A DNA stretch of 64,000 bases from Dyadobacter arcticus (GTDB lineage Bacteria > Bacteroidota > Bacteroidia > Cytophagales > Spirosomataceae), in assembly GCF_011762185.1 (NCBI RefSeq), contig NZ_JAASQJ010000002.1:620001-684000 (forward strand), given 5' to 3'. Both the position numbers and the translations under genes were made by a program. The notes under the pieces are model-generated. The model saw only the letters and a program-made list of their open reading frames with translations. It had not been told where the DNA came from and did no database searches. Positions 54,435-62,089 of the stretch are shown piece by piece (position 1 is the stretch's first letter; each line of letters begins with the position of its first letter).

Positions 54435-56747
54435 TCAAAACTCCCACCGATAACTCAGCACCGGAATCAAACCAAGCTGATACTGGGTCACAACAGCATC
54501 TTTCCGCTTGTCGAAATACCGATAGGCTTCATTTTTTGTCCCGGACACATTCTGTAAATCCAGCGCCAATGTCCTGCTGTACCGCGTTTTGCTTTTTTTC
54601 CAGTAGATCCGCAAGTCCGGACGGAAGTAATCTTTCATCCTTACAGAATAGGCGCTTTGGAGTTGATAAATGGTTATTTGAAGTAATGCTGAGTATTCCG
54701 CATCAATGGACCTGTCCCTGAATCCTCCCAACCACAAAATTTTTGCATTGATGCCCCAAAGGCTTTGATTACCTGATTTGAACTCCTTCCCTGTCGTCAG
54801 ACTGAACGTGTGCCCGCCATCAAAGCGGCTGTCGTGACGCAAACCAATGTAATCGACATAGGTAGCCTTATACAACGATCCGGAAACGAGCATGTAAAAA
54901 TCATTGGTCAGAAACTTTTGAAAACTCACTTCCAGGCCGTAGGTCAATGCCGTACCCTGGTTGTAGAGCCGAACATTGGGTCGTTCTTCTACCAGATTAA
55001 CCGTCGAATAATTATCGCGCATATCACCACCAACAGGAACGTCGAACTGATGTTGCAAATAGGTTTCGATCTTCAGGCTGTTGCTTTTGTTGAAAGTCTG
55101 CTGGTAACCCAATACAAAATGATGCGAACGCGTGGGTTTCAAATCGAAATTCTGGCCAATGTCGGTCATTCCATAAACGGAAGAGTATACATATGGCGAC
55201 TGCAACTGGCTATGCAGACCGTAGGAAAAACTGAGCTGTTCGTCGTTTGACGGCTGCCACTTTATTGCCGCCCTGGGTTCAACCAGGATACTTCCGTTTG
55301 TATTATCCTGCTCTATTTTGCTGATCATGGCGTGCAGGCCAATCTCAGTGGTAAGGGTTCGGGCAATTTGAGAAGACCATGCGACAAATGGCTGAATGAT
55401 CCATGATTTCACTTCACTAGTTGGAAATACAGGCGGCGTTTCGTATTTCTGGCTTGTCAAAAATAGTCCCGCTTTAAACCTCGTCTGCTTATTAACCCGG
55501 TAAGAAAAAGTGGTATTAAACGATATTTTTCCATTCAGGATACCGTCATTGCCGATCTGGTCCCGTCGGCCAAAAGTCTGCTTATCTGTTTCAAATGCCT
55601 TTCTTGAAGTATTCAACCCCGATGCGACCAGTACCGTCCGGAGGGATGCCCTTTTGCCAATTGGTTGATCAAATGAAGCGCCGACAGCGCCCATTTTGTT
55701 TTTGTAAATGATATTGTAGCCATCCTTTTCAAACTCCCAGGCTATTGTGTCTTTTTCGGGCTCAAATGTGTTGCTGCTTATCCCGCCCATGCCAAAAACT
55801 GTGAATTTTGCTCCATTTGCAGTCGGAAAATTGAGATTGAACGATAAATCCTGAAAGCGAATGTCCTCTCCTCCGAAACTCACGCCCATTGCACCGAGTA
55901 ATCCTGTAAATGAATAGCGGTAATTAATGAGATAGGATGCTTTTGATTTTTTCGATAATGGTCCTTCCGCCGCAAAATCGAGGCCCAACAAGCTTGCCTG
56001 GACTGTGAATTCGGTTTTTTCATCATTACCATTTCTCAAATTCATGTCCAGGATCCCGCCTGTAACATTGCCGTATTGGGCTGGGAATGCCCCTGACAAA
56101 AATTGGGAGGTTCCTAAAAGCTGGGTACTCAAAATATTCACTCCCCCACCCGTCGACGTTGGACGATCGCTGAATGTGCCTGCATTGGATAAATGGTTTG
56201 GGTTCACGATCTCCACGCCTTCCAGCCTCCATTGCATACTATTGGGTGAATTACCCCTGATCACTAATCCGTTGGCCTGATCATTGGCAGCGGCAACACC
56301 TGGAAAGGACGTGGCTACACGAGCCGGATCCATGTAAGTGGCTGCATATCTGAAAGTTTGCTCAATAGTTATTTCCTGAATGCTGTTAAATGACAATGGC
56401 CGCGCCGCGGTAACTGTCGCTTCATTCAATTGTTTACCTGACGGAATCAATCGGATTTGCTGCACATTTTCTTTGCCCGATTCGAGCAGCAACTCTGAAA
56501 CCAATGCTGTTCCATAACCCGTATACGAAACGGTGAGCTGATATCGACCAACATTCAAATTATCGAATCTGAATGTGCCCCGCGGATCTGTAATGGTACC
56601 GGCTTCCGTGGGAGAGACTGAAACCGTGGCACCAACCAGGGGCAACCCGGTATCGGCATCACGCACGGTACCACGGATGGTCGATGTAAAAGTTTGGGCC
56701 AGGCAAGAGGTTGCAAATAATAATAACAGAGGCAGAATTCTCAGCAT
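54435..56747 (-). CDS. TonB-dependent receptor with CarboxypepD_reg-like domain
   Basis: 770 residues. Signal peptide (LLLLFATSCLAQ), an N-terminal carboxypeptidase-regulatory-like domain (GTVRDADTGLPLVGATVSV, residues about 20-100), a plug domain (about 125-240) and a C-terminal beta-barrel ending SYRWEF, with the terminal Phe expected of outer-membrane barrels. No SusD partner is present, so it is a stand-alone receptor. It imports a TonB-dependent substrate such as a siderophore or peptide; the substrate is unknown. Confidence 0.9.
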   Translation of the reverse strand: MLRILPLLLLFATSCLAQTFTSTIRGTVRDADTGLPLVGATVSVSPTEAGTITDPRGTFRFDNLNVGRYQLTVSYTGYGTALVSELLLESGKENVQQIRLIPSGKQLNEATVTAARPLSFNSIQEITIEQTFRYAATYMDPARVATSFPGVAAANDQANGLVIRGNSPNSMQWRLEGVEIVNPNHLSNAGTFSDRPTSTGGGVNILSTQLLGTSQFLSGAFPAQYGNVTGGILDMNLRNGNDEKTEFTVQASLLGLDFAAEGPLSKKSKASYLINYRYSFTGLLGAMGVSFGGEDIRFQDLSFNLNFPTANGAKFTVFGMGGISSNTFEPEKDTIAWEFEKDGYNIIYKNKMGAVGASFDQPIGKRASLRTVLVASGLNTSRKAFETDKQTFGRRDQIGNDGILNGKISFNTTFSYRVNKQTRFKAGLFLTSQKYETPPVFPTSEVKSWIIQPFVAWSSQIARTLTTEIGLHAMISKIEQDNTNGSILVEPRAAIKWQPSNDEQLSFSYGLHSQLQSPYVYSSVYGMTDIGQNFDLKPTRSHHFVLGYQQTFNKSNSLKIETYLQHQFDVPVGGDMRDNYSTVNLVEERPNVRLYNQGTALTYGLEVSFQKFLTNDFYMLVSGSLYKATYVDYIGLRHDSRFDGGHTFSLTTGKEFKSGNQSLWGINAKILWLGGFRDRSIDAEYSALLQITIYQLQSAYSVRMKDYFRPDLRIYWKKSKTRYSRTLALDLQNVSGTKNEAYRYFDKRKDAVVTQYQLGLIPVLSYRWEF

Positions 56748-56848
56748 TTGGAATGAGTAAGATACTAATACAAAAATAGTGTCTTACTGTTTACTAACTA
56801 TCCTACTCTCAAAAAGAAGTAAATGGGTTATTCGAGAGGCCGGCATTA

Positions 56849-57496
56849 TTACCAGCCGGTGTAGAGCATGAGAACTCCAAATGTATCGTAGATGCCGTGA
56901 ATTAAGACCACATACCATATATTTTTCTTAAAATAAAAATACAGGAGCCCCATAATCACAGAAAAGTAAAATGCACTAATTATTCCCGCTAAATCCTGAT
57001 ATGCATGCGCAAAAGCGAAAACAATGCTGGTTATTATGATTACAATCCATTTTTGCAGTTTTATACTATGGATCACCGAATTTATTCGGTTAAACAAATA
57101 ACCTCGAAAAAAAAATTCCTCAAAAAAACCTCCTACCAGCCATCCAATTACCAGTAATATCAGCGCTTTCTTAATATTCCCCTTAGTATCCTGTAATGCC
57201 GACAAGTCCGGAGTTTTGCCGACAAGCAATTTGGTTAAAAAGGGCTCCAAAAAGTAATTGTCGCTGATACCAAAGATCACACCAACTACTATTGCAACAA
57301 CAAGATTCCTCTTATTGGTGGAGTTAAATCCGTAGTTCCTCCACCTCTCATGCCTTAAGTATTTTGAAAATCCAACAATCGTCAATACAATGAGGATATA
57401 GAAAATATTAAGGTTCAGAAATGGCAAGGGTAAAGTCAACAATACTATTATTTCTAAATAATCAAAAGTTCGACGGTATTTGTATTTAGTTTCCAT
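56849..57496 (-). CDS. CPBP-family intramembrane metalloprotease
   Basis: 215 residues with six or more membrane segments. Family motifs: GGFFEEFFFRGYLFNRI (the EExxxR motif), AFAHAYQDLAG (second His) and HGIYDTFGV. CPBP/Abi proteins cleave membrane substrates and some protect producers from bacteriocins or modify lipids. No link to the peptide cluster 18 kb away can be shown. Confidence 0.85.
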   Translation of the reverse strand: METKYKYRRTFDYLEIIVLLTLPLPFLNLNIFYILIVLTIVGFSKYLRHERWRNYGFNSTNKRNLVVAIVVGVIFGISDNYFLEPFLTKLLVGKTPDLSALQDTKGNIKKALILLVIGWLVGGFFEEFFFRGYLFNRINSVIHSIKLQKWIVIIITSIVFAFAHAYQDLAGIISAFYFSVIMGLLYFYFKKNIWYVVLIHGIYDTFGVLMLYTGW

Positions 57497-57563
57497 GTTA
57501 CGATTTGATTTTCAATATTTTAAATCCATAACGTATCAAAAATTCTCCAAATAACGATATCCA

Positions 57564-58127
57564 ATGATTGAGCGGCCAACTTCATTGAATCAAAGGTTTT
57601 CCTGCCGCTCTTATAAAAAAGCAATCCGATTGAATCACGAATTCCTCGCCGACGAGGCTGTTTTGGCGGAATATGCCAATGTCAGAAGTTACCAGCTGCT
57701 TTTGCTCGACACGATTTCGCAAGGAAAGCAGTTCAATCTTACCAGTAGTTTCAATTATTCTATCACCAAAAAACGATTAGCTATGATGATCAGGATCAAA
57801 AATTTGAACAGGCAATATGCCAAGCAGGCAGCCGTTGCATTGCTTGCATTCGTGTTAACTTTTACGTTTTCGGAGAAGATTTATTCACAGATTGAAAAGA
57901 AAGCAGTGAAAGCGTTACCTGAGGTTGCAAAAAACTCTTTGGAATCCAATGAAGGATTATCACAGGAAGAAATGGCGGAATTTAAAAATACCATTGAAAA
58001 GCACACCACCTATATTACCAACAAAAGAGGCCGGACTGACCCGATGGTGAATATGGACACAAAGCTGGAAGACCGGATGCACGCACTGTTTATTAAAATG
58101 AGCCCGGAGCAAAACGAGGCTGCTTGA
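57564..58127 (+). pseudogene. BlaR1/M56 peptidase C-terminal relic
   Basis: 187 codons matching the end of M56-type antirepressor proteases: YKKAIRLNHEFLADEAVL, then YQLLLLDTIS and LTSSFNYSITKKRLAMM, a membrane segment (AVALLAFVLTFTFSEKIYS) and a linker. The N-terminal membrane domain and the HExxH zinc motif are missing, so it is not an active peptidase. A further out-of-frame piece at 58119-58241 (EYFDKTYEQRVHDRVFITRV) is of unknown origin. Confidence 0.65.
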
Positions 58128-58238
58128 CCTGAGAACTAACGAATACTTTGATAAAACCTATGAGCAGCGGGTGCATGACCGCGTCTTTATTACAAGGGTG
58201 GGATGGATGGGTGCAAGCCATATTGAAAAGAGCGTCAA

Positions 58239-58574
58239 CTAAGCCGATTGTATCCTGGCGGATTTAGGTTCGGGCCAAAAACGAGTAATCGTGTAATTTC
58301 TTTCCTTCTTTTCTGCCTGCCTTAAATCGTAATTTTGCTGCATATTCAACCATAACTGAGGACTTGTATTAAAAGCCTCCGCCAATCGTAACGCCATATC
58401 GGGGGTTACCGAATAATGACCGTTAATGAGTTGAGACAACGTTTTCCTGGTTACTCCTAAACCCTTGGCTGCGTGTGTTATAGTTAATTCCAAAGGTTCA
58501 AGGTATAAACCTTTCAAAACTTGCCCAGGATGAACCGGATTCTTCATTGGTCCTTTAATTGTGATATCTTCCAT
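58239..58574 (-). CDS. higA: HigA-type antitoxin
   Basis: 111 residues from the ATG at 58574, with the XRE helix-turn-helix of the HigA family: KNPVHPGQVLKGLYLEPLEL, THAAKGLGVTRKTLSQLINGH and ALRLAEAFNTSPQLWLNMQQ. It follows the toxin gene by 13 bases on the same strand, the usual HigBA order. Probably represses the operon from the dyad at 58880-58891. Confidence 0.85.
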   Translation of the reverse strand: MEDITIKGPMKNPVHPGQVLKGLYLEPLELTITHAAKGLGVTRKTLSQLINGHYSVTPDMALRLAEAFNTSPQLWLNMQQNYDLRQAEKKERNYTITRFWPEPKSARIQSA

Positions 58575-58587
58575 TGGTTTTATAATT

Positions 58588-58865
58588 TTAATGATAGTCC
58601 AGGTAATCGACATCGATAACATCCATTCCTTCAAATCTGAAAATAATACGGTAATTGGCATTAATCTTAACAGCCCAGAAATCTTTCAACTCCCCAGATA
58701 GTTTATGCAAACCCGATCCCGGAAATTCCATGTCCTCTGGTTTGGCCGCTGCATCAAGTAAAGTCATTACCAGGCTTATTTTTTTCAATTGAGATGCCGG
58801 TAGTTTAGTCCCGTCGTCTTTAAATGAAATAGCCTGAGTGGTTTGCTGACTATACTTTTTATCAT
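58588..58865 (-). pseudogene. higB: HigB-type toxin with a one-base frameshift
   Basis: From the ATG at 58865 the frame reads MIKSIVSKPLRLF, like HigB, then runs to a stop. Shifted by one base it goes on KDDGTKLPASQLKKISLVM, TLLDAAAKPEDMEFPGSGLH and DFWAVKINANYRIIFRFEG to a proper HigB end DYLDYH at 58588. The span is 278 bases, one short of the 279 (92 residues plus stop) expected, so one lost base near 58818-58828 explains it. An alternative start inside gives 66 residues without the N-terminal helix. Confidence 0.7.
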
Positions 58866-58900
58866 TTGTAAATGTAACACGTTACGTAACGCGTGTCAAC
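58866..58900 (-). promoter_or_regulatory. Promoter and operator of the higBA operon
   Basis: Minus strand TTGACA (58894-58899), 17-base spacer, TACATT (58871-58876), a near-consensus sigma-70-like promoter, unusual in Bacteroidota. A perfect palindrome CGTTACGTAACG (58880-58891) fills the spacer and is the likely antitoxin binding site. Confidence 0.6.
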
Positions 58901-58973
58901 ACTTAACTTTCTCAATGCTTTACCTGGCGTTTCAGATTTATTGTAATTTCGCCCGGCATTGGAACAAAGACAC

Positions 58974-59888
58974 ATGACAATTAAAGATATAGAGTTATTT
59001 TTCAAAAATTTGCAGGAACGAATCTGTCAATCTGTTGAAAATGAGGATGGCACAGGCAAATTCAGAGAAGACTTGTGGGAGCACCATTCAGGCGGCGGAG
59101 GCAGAACAAGGTTGATTCAAAATGGCAGCGTGATCGAAAAAGGCGGGGTGAATTTTTCTAAGGTAACCGGAGAAGTTCATCCGCGTTTGAGACAACAAAT
59201 GAACCTGAACGAAAACGACGATTTTCACTTCACCGCCACTGGCGTTTCAATCGTCATGCACCCTCAAAATCCGCACGTTCCCATCATTCACATGAATGTG
59301 CGCTACTTTGAATTGAGCAATGGTACCTGCTGGTTCGGCGGCGGCATTGACCTTACCCCGCATTATGTAGATCAGGAAGATGCAAAAGCATTTCACACCC
59401 ATTTGAAATCAGCCTGTGACAAACACTACCCGACTTTTTATCAAAAATTCAAAAGCTGGGCTGACGATTACTTCTACATCCCACACCGCAACGAAACCCG
59501 TGGAATAGGCGGCATTTTCTTTGATTATCTCAAACCTGATGAAGCCGGAAATGGGCAAAACCGCTCCAAAGACGAACTGTTTGCATTTGTAAAAGAGATA
59601 GGAGAAAGCTTCGGCCCCATTTACGTTAGTTTCATGAAAAAACATCGTAATGATGTATTTACTGAAGAGGAAAAACAATGGCAGTACCTACGCAGGGGCA
59701 GATATGTAGAGTTCAACCTGGTTTGGGACCGCGGTACTAAATTTGGTCTGGAAACAAACGGCCGCACAGAATCTATTCTGATGAGTTTGCCGCCGCAGGC
59801 GAATTGGGAGTATAATTTTAGTCCCGAAGAAGGTTCAAAAGAGGCAGAAACGCTGAGGTGGTTACGGAAAGGCGTTGAGTGGTGTTAA
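58974..59888 (+). CDS. hemF: Oxygen-dependent coproporphyrinogen III oxidase
   Basis: 304 residues from the ATG at 58974 (an upstream TTG adds five). Converts coproporphyrinogen III to protoporphyrinogen IX using O2 in haem synthesis. Signature segments: ATGVSIVMHPQNPHVPIIHMN, NVRYFEL, CWFGGGIDLTPHY, YIPHRNETRGIGGIFFDYL, RYVEFNLVWDRGTKFGL and SILMSLPPQANWEY. Length fits the family. Its last 27 bases overlap the convergent menC-like gene. Confidence 0.95.
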   Translation: MTIKDIELFFKNLQERICQSVENEDGTGKFREDLWEHHSGGGGRTRLIQNGSVIEKGGVNFSKVTGEVHPRLRQQMNLNENDDFHFTATGVSIVMHPQNPHVPIIHMNVRYFELSNGTCWFGGGIDLTPHYVDQEDAKAFHTHLKSACDKHYPTFYQKFKSWADDYFYIPHRNETRGIGGIFFDYLKPDEAGNGQNRSKDELFAFVKEIGESFGPIYVSFMKKHRNDVFTEEEKQWQYLRRGRYVEFNLVWDRGTKFGLETNGRTESILMSLPPQANWEYNFSPEEGSKEAETLRWLRKGVEWC

Positions 59889-60956
59889 GTCCCAATCTTC
59901 ATCCAAATCATAAAACAACTTCCCTCTTTCCACTGTCAGCGGTGAATTGAAATTGTTTGTAAAAAGCTGGCCGGTACCTAATCCTTGCGGCAGCGGATTG
60001 TTTTTTGAAGCGGTATATTGGGCAATCGCATTCAGGCCAATGTTCGATTCCAATGCAGATGTGATCCACCAATCGATTCGCAGGCGGTTTGCGATCTCAA
60101 TCCATTCATTAGTATGTTGAAATCCGCCGAGCAAGGTGGGTTTGAGAATAATGAAGGGCGGCGCCAGTTTTTTGAGCAGCGCAAATTTAGCATGGTAATC
60201 AAAATGCCCGATCAACTCCTCGTCCAATGCGATCGGAATGGGTGATGCAGCACACAATTCAGCCATTAAACCCTCTTGACCGGCTTTTACGGGCTGTTCT
60301 ATGGAATGCAGGTCGAATGTCGCCAGTTCGTTGAGCTTGTAACTTACATCTTCTGCACGAAATGCGCCGTTTGCATCCACGCGAAGAATAATGTCATTTT
60401 TATCAAATTCCCCACGAACTGATTCCAGAATTCTACATTCCTGCTGAAAATCAATTGCACCGACTTTCATTTTAAGGGTGGTAAAACCCTGTGAAAGCTT
60501 ATCCGAAACCTGTTCCAGCATTTGATCGAAAGAACCCATCCAGATCAGCCCGTTCATCAGAATGCCTTGTTTACCAGCAGAAAATGCATTTTTGAACAAA
60601 ATCCTGCAACCGCCATTCATGATATCCAGCAATGCGCTTTCCACACCAAATCTGACAGAAGGCAAATGATGCGGTACAACCTGATCGAGAATGATGCTCA
60701 GATTAAATGGAAACACATCGACGTCCAACCCGTTAAAAAGGTCGCAAACAGATGAAAGTTGGGATTCAAAATCGGGGATATCATCTACGCTGAGTCCGGG
60801 AAGCGGGCCGCATTCACCGTAGCCTGCTATGCCTCGCTTATCACTATCTGTCACCCTAAGAATCCACGAAGTTTTTTGTGTAAGAACACCTCTCGAAGTA
60901 CCTGCTCCTTTACGAAAAAGTAGCGTATGAGGTTGATACACAATATTTAACGGCAT
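59862..60956 (-). CDS. menC: o-Succinylbenzoate synthase-like enolase-superfamily enzyme
   Basis: 364 residues. Enolase superfamily: N-terminal cap ending GYGECGPLPGLS, then the barrel with the KxK motif TLKMKVGAIDF, metal ligands in LRVDANGAF, LDEELIG and the general-base Lys in ILKPTLLGGF. This set matches o-succinylbenzoate synthase of menaquinone synthesis, which fits Bacteroidota; a dipeptide epimerase relative cannot be fully excluded. Divergent from lpxK. Confidence 0.85.
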   Translation of the reverse strand: MPLNIVYQPHTLLFRKGAGTSRGVLTQKTSWILRVTDSDKRGIAGYGECGPLPGLSVDDIPDFESQLSSVCDLFNGLDVDVFPFNLSIILDQVVPHHLPSVRFGVESALLDIMNGGCRILFKNAFSAGKQGILMNGLIWMGSFDQMLEQVSDKLSQGFTTLKMKVGAIDFQQECRILESVRGEFDKNDIILRVDANGAFRAEDVSYKLNELATFDLHSIEQPVKAGQEGLMAELCAASPIPIALDEELIGHFDYHAKFALLKKLAPPFIILKPTLLGGFQHTNEWIEIANRLRIDWWITSALESNIGLNAIAQYTASKNNPLPQGLGTGQLFTNNFNSPLTVERGKLFYDLDEDWDLTPLNAFP

Positions 60957-61024
60957 GTTTGTGGGGTGTCAGACTTTTTCGGGGGCACAATATTAGACAA
61001 AAAATACGTAAATATGCACCCTAT

Positions 61025-62065
61025 ATGCAAGAAGATAACTGGATAAAAACACTGCTAAAACCGTTGTCGTGGCTATATGGCGTCCTCACCGGCCTTCGCA
61101 ACCAGCTTTACGACAGACAGGTTTTTTCATCCCAAAAAGTCCCTCAGTTTGTTATATCGGTTGGTAATCTGACGGTCGGCGGAACCGGCAAAACCCCCGT
61201 GATCGAATACCTCACCAAATCATTCATGTACCGATACCCGACTGCCATCCTGAGCCGGGGTTACGGGCGGAATACCAAAGGGTTTGTTCTCGCAGATGAT
61301 GCTGCCAATGCTGCGACAATTGGTGATGAGCCTTTGCAGTTTTATCAAAAGTTTGGGAAGACTGTCATTGTTGCTGTTTGTGAAAAACGTGTGGATGGGG
61401 CTATTGAAATTGCAAGGTTATATCCGCACACAAAGTTGCTGCTCTTGGATGATGCCTACCAGCACCGCACCATTCATCGGAACATCAACATCCTTTTGAA
61501 CGACTACAACCGCCCATTTTATCACGATGAACCATTCCCTGGCGGAAGGTTACGCGAAAATCGAAACGGTGCACAACGCGCCGATGCCATCATTGTGACC
61601 AAATGTCCGGTATATCTTACCGATGAGGAAAAAGCGTTAGTCAAGCCCAGCATTAGAAATTACACCCGACCGTTAACGCCCGTTTTTTTCGCATTTACCG
61701 ATTACGCGGAGGCGCTAAGCTACACGGGGGCGCCGGTATCGTTAAAGAAAGTTAAAATGGTGGCCGGCATCGCAAATCCCTCCCCTTTCGCTGCATATCT
61801 CGACAGCAGGTTCGACGTTGTAGATAAAGTCATCTTTCCGGACCATTATAATTACAAAGCCGGAGATCCGGAAGAACTGATTAAGTACTTAAAAAGCGAT
61901 ACTTTTGTGGTAACAACCGAAAAAGATATGGTCAAATTAAAACCATTGGCGGAGCGGTCCGGATGCGCTGACAGGTTTGCCTACATTCCCGTCGCCATCA
62001 ATTTTGGAGACGAAACGGACGCTTTCATGCAATGGTTATCCGGACAAATCTGGGACCAACATTAA
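61025..62065 (+). CDS. lpxK: Tetraacyldisaccharide 4'-kinase
   Basis: 346 residues from the ATG at 61025; an earlier frame start at 60959 (TTG-like) would add 22 residues with no match. Phosphorylates the lipid A disaccharide at the inner membrane. Seen: Walker-type SVGNLTVGGTGKTPVIEYL, SRGYGRNTKG, LLLDDAYQHR and the late VVTTEKDMVKL. It precedes the porin gene by 24 bases and may be co-transcribed with it. Confidence 0.93.
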   Translation: MQEDNWIKTLLKPLSWLYGVLTGLRNQLYDRQVFSSQKVPQFVISVGNLTVGGTGKTPVIEYLTKSFMYRYPTAILSRGYGRNTKGFVLADDAANAATIGDEPLQFYQKFGKTVIVAVCEKRVDGAIEIARLYPHTKLLLLDDAYQHRTIHRNINILLNDYNRPFYHDEPFPGGRLRENRNGAQRADAIIVTKCPVYLTDEEKALVKPSIRNYTRPLTPVFFAFTDYAEALSYTGAPVSLKKVKMVAGIANPSPFAAYLDSRFDVVDKVIFPDHYNYKAGDPEELIKYLKSDTFVVTTEKDMVKLKPLAERSGCADRFAYIPVAINFGDETDAFMQWLSGQIWDQH

Positions 62066-62089
62066 AACGGTAGAACGATAGTTTCCTCT

